From Flavobacterium sp. AG291 (GTDB lineage Bacteria; Bacteroidota; Bacteroidia; Flavobacteriales; Flavobacteriaceae), in assembly GCF_003350375.1 (NCBI RefSeq), contig NZ_QQAR01000013.1, forward strand, positions 80,562 through 144,561: DNA of 64,000 nt. The letters are read 5' to 3'. Shown here in pieces: positions 27,567 through 36,970 of this stretch. The stretch's first letter is position 1; each line of letters begins with the position of its first letter. The notes under the pieces are model-generated. The model had not been told where the DNA came from and searched no databases. It saw nothing but the letters and a program-made list of their open reading frames with translations. Made by a program: the position numbers and the translations under genes.

Positions 27567-29621
27567 TTATTTCTTAATAACAATCTTATTGATTGTTTCT
27601 TTCGCATTAAGAAGTGTTATGAAATAACTACCGCTTTCAAAACGTGTAAGATCAATCTGGTTTGTGTTTTCAGGAGTTACGGTTCCCTGATATATCAACT
27701 GACCTAAAGTATTATGGATGGTTATATCAAATTTTTGCTCATCATACCCTTTGAAGTCAATATTAAATAAACCTTCGGATGGGTTAGGGTAGATGGTGAT
27801 TGAGCTAGTAGTTAGGGGCTCATCGGTCAAAGCCTGGCGCATTTGGTTTTGACCGGTATTGCCAGCACCATAGCCAGGGAAAATCCTTGTAATACGCTGT
27901 GCAGAAGTTCCATTGTAGGTTGTAAAGCTACCGCCGATAAGGATTTTTAAATCATTTTTTTCAGGTTGTATTGCATATACAAAGTTATTAAATTCAGATC
28001 CGCCGTCGAATTGGGTATTTGTCTGTCCGTTTACGGCATTAAGGCAAGTAAGGTAATTAACAGGTACACCATTATATGAAGTAAATTCACCACCTACATA
28101 AAGATTATAACTTCCAATGTTACCACTAAATGATGAAGGAACCTGTTGTATTGCCAAGGCTCTCACTGGGGCTGAAAAACCAGTTGCAAATCCGAAGGAA
28201 CTTACCGGAGCGCCATTAAAAGTTAGTTTAGCCAGGTTTTTGCGAGGCATTGAGGCATAGCTGGCAAATGATCCTCCAATAAAAATATCATTACCACTTA
28301 CAAGAACTTCATCTATGTAACTTCCAGCCGGGGCTATACCCGGACCGGTAGTAAATGAAGGGTCTTGTACGGCACCTGCTAGCAGCCTGATAATGCCGGG
28401 AGCAGAATTACCCTGGTAAGTTGTAAAGCTTCCTCCAACAATTATGTTATTGGTGCTGGTTTGTACGGCTACTGAATATGGAGTGCCATTGAAACTCACA
28501 GAACCCGCGTAGAAACTAGTGTCAATTGATCCATCAGGATTTAGCCTGGCGATGTTTTTTGCCGGGAAGCCATCATAAAAGTTGAAGTCTCCTACGATTA
28601 TCATATGGCCGGTAGATTGTAATGCAATATCATAAATCGTAGCACCTGCTTCGACACCAACTCCTATAATAGATCCTGTTGCGCCATTAGGCATTATTCG
28701 GGCAATTCCTCTTGCATAGGTAACACCTCCAAATCCGGCAAATTTACCTACAACTATAATCTCTCCTGAAGGTAAGGTTACCATACTCTGAATGTTATCG
28801 GTTGAAGAATCCGGACCTGTAGATGAAAAAGAAGTATTAAGTGATAAATCGGCATGATTTAGTGCGGCAATTTTATTTTTTGCAGTTCCTCCATATGAAG
28901 TAAAATCACCGGCAATCACAATTCTGTTATCATTTAGCACTGTTATAGACTTTACCGTATTATTAGCTCTCGTAGCTGTTAATGGCCCGTTCTGAGTTGT
29001 TACATATATTGTAAATGTTGCAGTATCACAATTAATAGCAGTATTCGGAAACGTTACGGCTTCACATAATTGATATTGGATCACATATTTCCCCGGAGCA
29101 ACACCTGTTGATGTAAAGACTCCCGAAGCGTTATAAGTCATTCCTGCAGGTAATGCGGTTAATACTGTGAAGTCAGTATTTGAAGTTGTTGCAGGTAAAC
29201 CATTAAGCATATCATTACTATGAATATTTCCTAAAATGGTAGATGAGACGCTGTAAGCTATTACAGTCTCATCATTCACTGCCTCCACAGTTGGCTCTAT
29301 AATTATTGTTATTGTTGCTGTATCACAACTTTGTGGGGTAGCATTATCACAAAGTTGGTAAACAATCGTGTAGGTACCCGGTGGTACGTTGGCAGCTACG
29401 GTAACATTAGTACCACTAAGATTTATTCCCCGATGTGTAGTAGATATCTGCGTAACTGTTACAGTACCACTATAGATGTCATTAGCAGTTACGGTGGTTG
29501 CAAATGAATATCCGAAAGATGAGAAGTTTCCGGTAAAGGTGTCATTTACGGCATTAACAGCGCTATAGGCTGATGTTGCTATGCTTAGTAGCATAATGAA
29601 AAGCAAAAGTCTTTTTTTCAT
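27567..29621 (-). CDS. T9SS-secreted protein with delta-60 (DUF5122) type repeats
   Basis: The 684-aa protein has a signal peptide (LLFIMLLSIATSAYS). Two Ig-like domains rich in DTATITI patterns follow (about 20-205). Then come six or more delta-60 beta-propeller-like repeats (about 215-580: phrases such as IVIAGDFTSYGGTAKNKIAALN and MIIVGDFNFYDG). A C-terminal T9SS type A sorting domain closes it (ITIYPNPSEGLFNIDF ... GSYFITLLN). It should be secreted or displayed on the cell surface. The binding target is unknown. Confidence 0.88.
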   Translation of the reverse strand: MKKRLLLFIMLLSIATSAYSAVNAVNDTFTGNFSSFGYSFATTVTANDIYSGTVTVTQISTTHRGINLSGTNVTVAANVPPGTYTIVYQLCDNATPQSCDTATITIIIEPTVEAVNDETVIAYSVSSTILGNIHSNDMLNGLPATTSNTDFTVLTALPAGMTYNASGVFTSTGVAPGKYVIQYQLCEAVTFPNTAINCDTATFTIYVTTQNGPLTATRANNTVKSITVLNDNRIVIAGDFTSYGGTAKNKIAALNHADLSLNTSFSSTGPDSSTDNIQSMVTLPSGEIIVVGKFAGFGGVTYARGIARIMPNGATGSIIGVGVEAGATIYDIALQSTGHMIIVGDFNFYDGFPAKNIARLNPDGSIDTSFYAGSVSFNGTPYSVAVQTSTNNIIVGGSFTTYQGNSAPGIIRLLAGAVQDPSFTTGPGIAPAGSYIDEVLVSGNDIFIGGSFASYASMPRKNLAKLTFNGAPVSSFGFATGFSAPVRALAIQQVPSSFSGNIGSYNLYVGGEFTSYNGVPVNYLTCLNAVNGQTNTQFDGGSEFNNFVYAIQPEKNDLKILIGGSFTTYNGTSAQRITRIFPGYGAGNTGQNQMRQALTDEPLTTSSITIYPNPSEGLFNIDFKGYDEQKFDITIHNTLGQLIYQGTVTPENTNQIDLTRFESGSYFITLLNAKETINKIVIKK

Positions 29622-29936
29622 AAATTTAGTAGATTTAGTTTACTTTAAAAGTATAATAAAAGGGCTTAATTTAGTACGATATATTTTGTTAAATTTTAGT
29701 TAAATATCTGATATTCAGTATTTAAATAATATATTTGATTGGTAACTATTTTTATAAAAAAATAACATTATGATGTGTTTTATATTGATTTTGTAACAAT
29801 AAGGTTGTATTGTTCATTTTTTGAATTTAATGTCTAAATATTTTGATTATTTCTGTTTAAGTAGTATGGTTTTGAACATAAGGCTAAAAAAAAAATCCCG
29901 CAATCGCGGGATTTTTTTTTACTATATGGATGAAGA
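29622..29936. other. 315-bp A/T-rich intergenic region with a terminator
   Basis: Apart from the terminator at 29886-29920, it is A/T-rich upstream sequence of the T9SS cargo gene. I see no supported ORF or RNA. Confidence 0.5.
29886..29920. terminator. bidirectional terminator
   Basis: A10 then TCCCGC AATC GCGGGA and T9. It is 17 bp past the stop of the DUF1579-like gene on the minus strand. Confidence 0.85.
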
Positions 29937-30584
29937 TTATTTTCTCTTCATTATGATTTCCATGTTCTTATGTTGTTTACCATTTTTCATGCAGAACATC
30001 TCCATCTTGCGAGTGTTGGCATCAACAACGGTAAACAGTTCACGGCACCAAACCGCTTTTTCTTTTGTTGGGTCTACCATTTCTCCTTTAAAGTCTAATG
30101 ATTTACCGTCAGGGCTCATTTCGCCTTTCATCACCATCATACCCGTTCCCATGTTGTCGATCCAGGTTGAGATAAACTCTTTAGTGGAATTATCGTAGGC
30201 TACAGTACCTTTGCCTTCAAAAGGCATTCCCATCATCATCCCTTTGTAATTAGATTCCTGATACCTGCCTCCTAAAATCATTTTAGTTTCTGATGTTGAA
30301 GTAGCTTTTTCGGGTTTACTGTTTTCGTCGTGCCAAAAGGTCATTTCGTTAGTCCATGAACCGTTATCTGCAGCAAGGAATTTATGAGCTTCACCCGGAG
30401 TCATGTATTTTTGCCATGCTTCCATTTCTGCAACCGAATCCATAGGTTTTTCTGCTTCCGGAGCTTCTTCTGTAACTACTTTTGCAGTATCAGCAGTAGT
30501 AATTTCGGTTTCTACTTTTACTTCTTTTTTACATGATGTAAAGCATAATGCCATTACTGACATTGAGAGTAAGATTTTTTTCAT
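29937..30584 (-). CDS. DUF1579-family lipoprotein
   Basis: The 215-aa protein has a lipoprotein signal (LSMSVMALCFTSC) and an acidic linker. A DUF1579 domain follows (about 55-215): WTNEMTFW, ILGGRYQESNYKGMMMGMPFEGKGTVAYDNSTKEF, then repeated strands. The family is a beta-barrel-like fold of unknown function. It is probably anchored in the envelope and sits alone. Confidence 0.85.
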   Translation of the reverse strand: MKKILLSMSVMALCFTSCKKEVKVETEITTADTAKVVTEEAPEAEKPMDSVAEMEAWQKYMTPGEAHKFLAADNGSWTNEMTFWHDENSKPEKATSTSETKMILGGRYQESNYKGMMMGMPFEGKGTVAYDNSTKEFISTWIDNMGTGMMVMKGEMSPDGKSLDFKGEMVDPTKEKAVWCRELFTVVDANTRKMEMFCMKNGKQHKNMEIIMKRK

Positions 30585-30639
30585 AATTGTTTGGTATTTT
30601 GTTTGTTACCATAAAAATATGAAAAAAAAGTATACGAAA

Positions 30640-32202
30640 TTATTCTTCTGTGAAAACAATACTTTCGTAAGCACCTATGTCATAAGGAGATTGTCTTGAA
30701 ACCCCAAGTATATCGGTACCTACAACTGTTGCAACTGCTGCATCAGCTGTGCCATTGGCTGCCGAATCTTCACCGATAAAAAGAATGTTATTTTGAGGGT
30801 CTAAGAAATCGGGTTTATCGTTGATTGAACTTTTAGCAATAATACATTCTGTATATAAAGCTTTTTCCGGATCATTGGCATCAGAAGGGTATAGTGGATT
30901 GCTTCTAAGTTGATTGGACGTATCTATTACCTTAATCAAACAGTGATTGAATTTTGTTTTAAAAGTAACATCCTGAGGGAATTTATTTTCTAAAGATAGC
31001 CCAAGATTAGAAGAACCATAAAGAATGCAATTGTCAAAATTAGCAACAAGATTACTTACCAGTACTGCATCTTCAGTCTCAGTATAATCATTAATAAGAA
31101 GCGGAACCTGGTTAAAAGCACTAAAGTAATTAGCAAAGGTACATTGCCTGAAATTATAATCTCCCCCTTGTGTTAAAGCTACAGATGCCTGTCCGGCATT
31201 GTTTGCCACAAGATTGTCTCCATTGATATAGGCATGTCTGGCTAATATACCAAAATCCGTACAATTGTAAATTTGGGAGTTATTTATCGTTAGCCTTGGA
31301 CGAACATCATCCAGTACATCCATTAATATGCCTACAGCAGCGTTTTTAAGAGTAAGATGGTTAATGGAGTTGTTCTCTCCTGAAAAAATCCAAAGTGTAT
31401 TCCATTGTCCGGCGACGTCTGAGAACTCAGGTTCCAGTCTGTCTCCTTCAAAGATTACTTCATTTTCCAATGCTTCTGTTGAAGAAAGTCCCCCATTAAT
31501 GTTTAAGGTTCCTGAAGTGTCTACAACAAGTCCTGAACCGGCGTGAAAATGCACTCTGGCTCCGGGGTCTACGGTTAGGGTCTTTCCATTAGGTACAAGC
31601 GCATAACCATATACCACATAAGGTTTTTCATTTGTCCAGTGCAGTTCATCTGCTGTTGTCAGTTCATGTCCTTCAAGGTTGGTTGAGTATCCGCTAAGAT
31701 TAAGTTTTTCTTTTATATTATCGGGCAATGATCTGTTCGGTTTAATGAATACCGCATCCTGTACTAAGGTTACAAGTTCTACTTTTTGTGTGCCGTTAGT
31801 GTGTTCAAACTGAATGTTATCAGTGTAAAGGAAAGTAGTTTCGCTATTGGTATATTTACTGTAATCAATAGTAGTTTCTACAAAAATGAACATACTGTCT
31901 TTAGCAAGCAGTTCGACATCGTTAAAGACTTTTCCGGGAACACCGTCTACCATTAGGCGGTATTCAGAATCATTATTCTGACCAAGGTGTATTGAAGGTA
32001 TCTTAATATCCTTATCGCTGCGGTTATATACTTTCAGGGTATAGGTGCTCGACCCTATATTGGTAAACACAGTATCAAGATATACTGTATCTCTTGAAAA
32101 TTCCAGACTTGCGTTACTGCTTCGCTCAAACTCGAAGTCTTCACGGCAAGAGGTGAAACACAATCCAAAACCAATAAAAAGTAAAAGTAAATAATAGCGC
32201 AT
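30640..32202 (-). CDS. lipoprotein with parallel beta-helix-like domain
   Basis: The 520-aa protein has a lipoprotein signal (LLFIGFGLCFTSC). An N-terminal beta domain (about 25-180) is followed by short repeating strands of the right-handed beta-helix kind (about 200-420: LTIDPG-like LTVDPGARVHFHAGSGLVVD, LTLKNAAVGILM, LTINNSQIYNCTDFGILARH). It is anchored in the envelope. This type is common in Flavobacteriaceae and has no known role. Confidence 0.7.
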   Translation of the reverse strand: MRYYLLLLFIGFGLCFTSCREDFEFERSSNASLEFSRDTVYLDTVFTNIGSSTYTLKVYNRSDKDIKIPSIHLGQNNDSEYRLMVDGVPGKVFNDVELLAKDSMFIFVETTIDYSKYTNSETTFLYTDNIQFEHTNGTQKVELVTLVQDAVFIKPNRSLPDNIKEKLNLSGYSTNLEGHELTTADELHWTNEKPYVVYGYALVPNGKTLTVDPGARVHFHAGSGLVVDTSGTLNINGGLSSTEALENEVIFEGDRLEPEFSDVAGQWNTLWIFSGENNSINHLTLKNAAVGILMDVLDDVRPRLTINNSQIYNCTDFGILARHAYINGDNLVANNAGQASVALTQGGDYNFRQCTFANYFSAFNQVPLLINDYTETEDAVLVSNLVANFDNCILYGSSNLGLSLENKFPQDVTFKTKFNHCLIKVIDTSNQLRSNPLYPSDANDPEKALYTECIIAKSSINDKPDFLDPQNNILFIGEDSAANGTADAAVATVVGTDILGVSRQSPYDIGAYESIVFTEE

Positions 32203-32306
32203 AGCGTTAACAATTTTTGGTAAAAGTAGCCATTAATTTGAAATATTAAAAAGCAATCTATTTGGTAAACGCAGTAATTTTAATTTTAGTTTATAATTGT
32301 TTATTA

Positions 32307-32330
32307 TTCCCCCTTTGGGGGTTAGGGGGC
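32307..32330. repeat. 24-nt G-run repeat, copy 3
   Basis: An exact match (opposite strand) to the 6866 copy. It lies between the lipoprotein gene and the thioesterase start. Confidence 0.85.
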
Positions 32331-32362
32331 TTTTCGTAATTTTACGCATCTAAATCTACACT

Positions 32363-32788
32363 ATGTCATTCGATAAAGAAAAAGCACTTAAAATGTGCAA
32401 TGATTTCTGTAAAAATACCTTAATGGAAACGCTTGAAATTACTTTCACTGATGCAGGTGAAGGATTTCTTGAAGCTAAAATGCCTGTAAACTCAAGAGTA
32501 CACCAACCGATGGGATTGCTTCATGGTGGTGCTACCGTAGCCTTAGCAGAGAGTGTGGGTAGTGCCGCATCACTATTGTTTGTAAATCCTGAAGTGACAG
32601 AGGTGAGGGGAATCGAGATATCTGCCAATCACCTTCGCGCCAAACGTGATGGAATCGTTACCGGTACTGCAAGAATAATACATCAGGGTAGAAGCCTACA
32701 CTTATGGGAAATTAAAGTAACGGATGAACAAGGAAGACTGATTTCGTTATGTAAACTGACCAATATGATAATGCCGAGAAGGCGATAA
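32363..32788 (+). CDS. hotdog-fold acyl-CoA thioesterase (PaaI/YbgC-like)
   Basis: The 141-aa protein has the hotdog thioesterase pattern: VHQPMGLLHGGATVALAESVGS (active-site loop) and the C-terminal strand LHLWEIKVTDEQGRLISLCKLT. It cleaves an acyl-CoA thioester. It precedes menF by 71 bp, so it could act in menaquinone synthesis (DHNA-CoA hydrolysis); this is inference from position. Confidence 0.85.
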   Translation: MSFDKEKALKMCNDFCKNTLMETLEITFTDAGEGFLEAKMPVNSRVHQPMGLLHGGATVALAESVGSAASLLFVNPEVTEVRGIEISANHLRAKRDGIVTGTARIIHQGRSLHLWEIKVTDEQGRLISLCKLTNMIMPRRR

Positions 32789-32804
32789 TTTGTTTCATTC
32801 GGTT

Positions 32805-32835
32805 ATTTGGTTATTTGTGTTTCGAATAACCAAAT
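32805..32835. repeat. intergenic hairpin ATTTGGTTATT / AATAACCAAAT
   Basis: A perfect 11-bp stem with a 9-nt loop lies between the thioesterase gene and menF. Similar AATAACCAAATCAAC words occur near 23714, 27460, 33925 and 52220. It has no T tract, so I do not call it a terminator. Confidence 0.55.
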
Positions 32836-32859
32836 TGACAAATAACAAATCCACTTTTA

Positions 32860-33915
32860 ATGACCGATCTATTCCAAAAAATAAAGTCCCAGTTAGAATT
32901 AGGGTATCCATTTGCTGTTTTTTGCAAACCCGGTAGCAATAGCGTAACCGGAATTTTCCAGAATAATACAAAAGCACATTTCCTGACCGATTATTCGCAG
33001 AAGGGATTTGTTTTTGCACCATTTGATGGTGATAAAATATGTTTTGTTCCTGAGGCAGAATCTGATATGCTTTCAGTTGAATTGAAAACCGAAGGTTTTG
33101 TTCTTTGCGAAATTCAACAACCAGAAATCGATACTAATGCTAAAGCTGCTTTTGAAGCTTTGGTTAGCAAAAGTGTTGATGCAATCAAATCAGGTAGTTT
33201 TGAAAAGCTCGTGCTTTCGAGAACAGAAACTGTTGGTATGACAGATACTATAATCACAGTCTATTCAAAACTGTTAGCTGCGTACCCTATGGGATATCGC
33301 TATTGTTTTTTTCATCCTGAAAGCGGATTATGGATGGGGGCAACTCCCGAGCAATTGTTAAAAGTAGAAAACAAGACGCTTCATACAGTTGCCCTTGCCG
33401 GAACACAGCTTTACAAAGAAGCTGAACAGGCTGTATGGGAAAATAAGGAGAAGGAAGAACAGCAGTTTGTTACCGGCTATATAGTGGAATCGGTACAGCC
33501 TTATACCAGTGACATCCGCAAAACCGAACCCTATACTTTCAGGGCAGGGAATATAGTCCACATTAAGACTGATATTACAGCCGAGCTAAAAGACTCAGGT
33601 AGCCTGCAGGGAATTATTTCAGCACTGCATCCTACGCCTGCTGTATGCGGACTACCAAAACAGGAGGCTAAAGCGTTTCTTTTGGAGAACGAAGGTTATG
33701 ACAGGCAGTATTACTCAGGGTACCTGGGCGAATTAAATATAGATATTGATTCGGGACAACATAAAACAGATCTGTTCGTAAATCTTCGTAGTATGAAAGT
33801 TGTTGGCGATACCGCTCATTTATTCGTAGGTTGCGGTTTAACGAAAGACAGCGACCCTGAAAAAGAATTTATGGAGACTGTAAATAAGAGCATGACAATG
33901 CGAAGAGCCCTTTAG
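32860..33915 (+). CDS. menF: isochorismate synthase
   Basis: This 351-aa protein belongs to the chorismate-binding family. The core has KLVLSRTETV, FHPESGLWMGATPEQLLKVE, TVALAGTQ, and the late HPTPAVCGLPKQEA and ENEGYDRQYYSGYLGE. It makes isochorismate for menaquinone. The length suits MenF/EntC. A thioesterase gene precedes it and bshB1 follows after 151 bp. Confidence 0.9.
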   Translation: MTDLFQKIKSQLELGYPFAVFCKPGSNSVTGIFQNNTKAHFLTDYSQKGFVFAPFDGDKICFVPEAESDMLSVELKTEGFVLCEIQQPEIDTNAKAAFEALVSKSVDAIKSGSFEKLVLSRTETVGMTDTIITVYSKLLAAYPMGYRYCFFHPESGLWMGATPEQLLKVENKTLHTVALAGTQLYKEAEQAVWENKEKEEQQFVTGYIVESVQPYTSDIRKTEPYTFRAGNIVHIKTDITAELKDSGSLQGIISALHPTPAVCGLPKQEAKAFLLENEGYDRQYYSGYLGELNIDIDSGQHKTDLFVNLRSMKVVGDTAHLFVGCGLTKDSDPEKEFMETVNKSMTMRRAL

Positions 33916-34066
33916 GCTGATTTGGTGATTCGGTTATCTGTTTATTAGAAGCCACAAATAATCAAAACGCAAAACCGCATAAACATTCTTCGTAACTTTG
34001 CAGTTAAAATGATTTTTTTAAGGTTAGAGTAGGCAACTTTAAACCTTAAACTTTAAACCAAAATTA

Positions 34067-34783
34067 ATGAAATTAGATATACTTGTATTTGGCGCACATC
34101 CTGACGACGTTGAGTTAAGCTGTGGTGCCACTATTGCCAAAGAAATATCCCTGGGCAAAAAGATAGGGATTGTGGATTTAACCCGAGGCGAACTTGGAAC
34201 GCGAGGTTCAGCGGAACTAAGGGATGAAGAAGCCGCTGATGCCGCAGAAATTTTGGGTGTTGCAATAAGGGAAAATCTTCGTATGCGCGATGGCTTTTTC
34301 GTTAATGATGAAAAGCATCAGCTTGAAGTGATAAAGATGATACGTAAATACCGCCCCGAAATTGTGATATGCAACGCGATTGATGATCGTCATATTGATC
34401 ATGGTAAAGGCAGTAAACTTGTAAGTGATTCATGTTTTCTTTCGGGATTGAGGAAAATTGAAACCGAACTTGAAGGGGACAAGCAGGAGCAATGGAGACC
34501 GAAGCTGGTGTACCATTATATACAGTGGAAAAACATTACGCCCGATTTTGTAGTAGATGTTACCGGATTCATGGATAAAAAGGTGGAATCGCTTATGGCA
34601 TATAAGTCCCAGTTTTATGATCCAAACAGTACCGAACCGGTTACGCCGATAGCGACAAAAAACTTTAAAGAGAGCATTCTTTACCGTGCGGCCGACCTTG
34701 GAAGGCTAATAAATACAGAATATGCGGAAGGTTTTACGGTTGAAAGGTATTTGGCAGTGAACAGTTTAGCAGATTTGATATAA
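34067..34783 (+). CDS. bshB1: bacillithiol biosynthesis deacetylase BshB1
   Basis: This 238-aa LmbE-like zinc deacetylase acts in bacillithiol synthesis, removing acetate from GlcNAc-malate. The metal motif is AHPDDVELSCG (about 11-20), with ICNAIDDRHIDHGKGSKLV later (about 109). Its length and the SQFYDPNS motif match BshB1. It is cytoplasmic. The 74 bp downstream contain the tRNA-His promoter. Confidence 0.93.
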   Translation: MKLDILVFGAHPDDVELSCGATIAKEISLGKKIGIVDLTRGELGTRGSAELRDEEAADAAEILGVAIRENLRMRDGFFVNDEKHQLEVIKMIRKYRPEIVICNAIDDRHIDHGKGSKLVSDSCFLSGLRKIETELEGDKQEQWRPKLVYHYIQWKNITPDFVVDVTGFMDKKVESLMAYKSQFYDPNSTEPVTPIATKNFKESILYRAADLGRLINTEYAEGFTVERYLAVNSLADLI

Positions 34784-34810
34784 AAATCTTAAAAAAAGTA
34801 GCAAATAAAT

Positions 34811-34841
34811 TTGCTGAAAACGTAGGACTGTACTATATTTG
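34811..34841 (+). promoter_or_regulatory. tRNA-His promoter
   Basis: A Bacteroidota promoter: TTG at 34811-34813, a 20-bp spacer and TATATTTG at 34834-34841 (consensus TAnnTTTG). It is 17 bp ahead of the tRNA. Because the integrase ATG is only 57 bp past the tRNA end, this promoter could also feed the integrase gene. Confidence 0.75.
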
Positions 34842-34858
34842 CACTCGCAAAACAGATG

Positions 34859-34939
<81 letters not shown>

Positions 34940-34954
34940 GGAAAACCACGCTAT

Positions 34955-34987
34955 AAGCGGCTTTAGAGAGATTTAAAGCCGCTTTTT
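34955..34987 (+). terminator. terminator between tRNA-His and the integrase start
   Basis: AGCGGCTTTA and TAAAGCCGCT form a 10-bp stem followed by T7, ending only 2 bp before the integrase ATG. It stops tRNA transcripts and limits read-through into the integrase gene while integrated. Confidence 0.8.
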
Positions 34988-34989
34988 TT

Positions 34990-36207
34990 ATGCCAACAAT
35001 TTTACGTTTAGTCAAAACTGCATACGAAACTGCATACGATTTGAACTCATATAAAAAACAATATAGCGAACCTAAAATAGAAGATTGCGGAGGGGATCTT
35101 TCGCAACGTTGGTATGTTTATTATTCTTTCCGCAACCCTGATACAGGAAAGCTTCAACGCCAAACTCCCATTTATACCGGGTTATCACAGCATAAGACAA
35201 TAACAGATAGGAGGGCAGCAGCAGAAGTCTTGCGAAAAACGGTAAAAAATATTCTTGAGGGAGGCTTCAATCCATACGTGGAAAACGAGACCGACGAAGA
35301 GAGACTGGAAAAAATGACCGTGAGTGATGCTCTGGACTATGCTCTTAGGATTGGTAAAAATACCTGGAGCGAAACTTCCTATCCTGATCTTAAAAGCCGG
35401 GTAACACAGTTCAAAGTATGGTTGAATAATAACGGTCATAAAGAAAGATACATTACAGCAGTTACCAAAAAGACAGTGATCCGGTATTTAAACACTATTT
35501 TAGAGCGTTCCAGTGCATCAAACCGGAATAATACTAAGAATACCCTTTCGGCTGCGTTTGGCATCCTTACGGATAATGAGATCATTCCGGCAAACTTTAT
35601 AAAGGATATCAAGCAATTGAAATCTACTCCAGAAAGGCACAGATCATATACAACAACACAGGAAAACGATCTGTATAACTACCTTTTAGAAAATGATCCG
35701 CTACTTTTGCTATATGTGAAATTTGTATGTTATAATTTTTTAAGGCCAGTAGAAGTAAACCGCTTAAGGGTTAAAGACCTTGATCTAAAAGATAAGACAA
35801 TTATTTTCAAGGAAAAAAATAAACCTATTAAAACAAAATACCTCCCATCCATACTATATAAGGAACTTTATAATTTACCATTGGGAGAACCCGACGATTT
35901 TATTTTCACTCCTACCGGTGTTGGTAAGTGGGATGCCAACGACAGGTCAAGGCGCGATCACTTCAGTAAAAGGTTCAAGCTTGTAAAAGATAAATTTGGG
36001 CTTGACGAAGAATACGGAATATATAGCTTCAGGCATACTTTCATAACCAAGCTTTACAATGCGCTGATTAAGAAACTCACCCCGGACGATGCTATGAGTC
36101 ACTTAATGACAATAACAGGCCATGCTACACAGGCAGCATTGAAAAAGTATTTACGTAAAACAGATTCATTTAAGCCGAAAGACTGGTCAGAGTATTTTGA
36201 AAAATAA
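34990..36207 (+). CDS. tyrosine recombinase (element integrase)
   Basis: This 405-aa integrase has an N-terminal arm-binding part (1-105), a core-binding helical domain (about 108-210) and a catalytic domain (about 220-390). Catalytic residues are R252 (NFLRPVEVNRL), R348 in YSFRHTF (the usual first His of HxxR is Tyr345), H378 in ITGHA and the nucleophile Y387 in LKKYLR. It catalyses integration and excision at tRNA-His. The ATG at 34990 follows a terminator by 2 bp, so there is no room for a separate promoter. After excision it would have new upstream DNA from the right arm. Confidence 0.93.
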   Translation: MPTILRLVKTAYETAYDLNSYKKQYSEPKIEDCGGDLSQRWYVYYSFRNPDTGKLQRQTPIYTGLSQHKTITDRRAAAEVLRKTVKNILEGGFNPYVENETDEERLEKMTVSDALDYALRIGKNTWSETSYPDLKSRVTQFKVWLNNNGHKERYITAVTKKTVIRYLNTILERSSASNRNNTKNTLSAAFGILTDNEIIPANFIKDIKQLKSTPERHRSYTTTQENDLYNYLLENDPLLLLYVKFVCYNFLRPVEVNRLRVKDLDLKDKTIIFKEKNKPIKTKYLPSILYKELYNLPLGEPDDFIFTPTGVGKWDANDRSRRDHFSKRFKLVKDKFGLDEEYGIYSFRHTFITKLYNALIKKLTPDDAMSHLMTITGHATQAALKKYLRKTDSFKPKDWSEYFEK

Positions 36208-36210
36208 AAA

Positions 36211-36236
36211 AATCCCCTTTGGTGGGCGAAGGGGAT
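36211..36236 (+). terminator. hairpin after integrase
   Basis: ATCCCCTT / AAGGGGAT around TGGTGGGCG begins 4 bp after the integrase stop. It has an A7 tract upstream but no long T tract, so its strength is uncertain. Confidence 0.55.
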
Positions 36237-36286
36237 ACAATAAATCAATATATGAAGGGAATATATTTACGTAAATATAATAAAAA

Positions 36287-36310
36287 AGCCTCTTCAACCA
36301 CGAAGAGGCT
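36287..36310. terminator. second hairpin after integrase
   Basis: AGCCTCTTC AACCAC GAAGAGGCT is a perfect 9-bp stem preceded by A6 (minus-strand T tract). The rest of the gap 36208-36525 is A/T rich with no supported gene. Confidence 0.55.
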
Positions 36311-36525
36311 ATAACCAACCAATTATTACAAACTTGTTAAAGTTTTTAATGGCGCAAATGTATTAAAATGTTGTTACTTTTCTTACGTTTAGACTTTTGT
36401 TTTTTATATTCTGTTTTTTTAACAATAGCTTATTTATAATATAGGCTCATTAAAAATACCCATTGATGGGGATTTTTGTAAAGTTTTACTTGTTTAAATT
36501 TGCAGCATTATCAAAATTAAAAAGT

Positions 36526-36705
36526 ATGAAGAAAATTCTATTTTTTTTGCTCGCGCTCATTATTATAGCTTGTTCAAATTCCGATGATTCAACTTGCGGA
36601 ACTTATAATGGTAAAAGTGTTTATGAGGGACCTCAGGGTGGATGTTATTATATTAATTCCAGTGGGAATAAAGAATATGTTGATCGATCATATTGTAATT
36701 GTTAG
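36526..36705 (+). CDS. small Cys-rich lipoprotein with PBCV-type basic adaptor-like segment
   Basis: This 59-aa protein has a lipobox (LLALIIIACSNSD), then a 38-residue mature part containing YEGPQGGCYYINSSGNKEYV. This matches the pattern GPxGGxYY.N..GNK.YV known from PBCV-type basic adaptor domains and small Bacteroidota lipoproteins. Four Cys in the mature part suggest disulfides. It lies between the integrase and the TAC module, so it is probably cargo expressed from the integrated element. The ATG at 36526 gives a proper signal peptide; a longer in-frame start exists at 36463. Confidence 0.7.
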   Translation: MKKILFFLLALIIIACSNSDDSTCGTYNGKSVYEGPQGGCYYINSSGNKEYVDRSYCNC

Positions 36706-36865
36706 TTGTTTTTCCGTATCAAAACAAGTAAATACACCTATTTATTTTTTAAAATAAAATAATATGTTTGTAACAAATAATATTGTTCATCGTTTAAATA
36801 ATACAACTAAGCAGATACAATTTTTAATTGTAAAAATAAATTGTACTTTTGCGCCCGATTTCGGA

Positions 36866-36921
36866 ACGTACTAAAATAGTGCTAAAAAAAATTTGAAAAA
36901 TGAATTTTAGTACTATATTTG
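36866..36921 (+). promoter_or_regulatory. promoter and three operator-like boxes of the TAC module
   Basis: Promoter: TTG at 36893-36895, 18-bp spacer, TATATTTG at 36914-36921. Three 11-bp boxes resemble TAGTACTAAAA: 36866-36876 (ACGTACTAAAA), 36877-36887 (TAGTGCTAAAA) and, inverted, 36905-36915 (TTTTAGTACTA). The last touches the -7 element. This layout fits autoregulation by the antitoxin or antitoxin-toxin complex. A further TACTTTTG lies at 36844-36851. Confidence 0.6.
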
Positions 36922-36970
36922 ATAATAAATTAGAGTTAATAAGAATTCTAAAATTTAAAAAAAGGAAACT

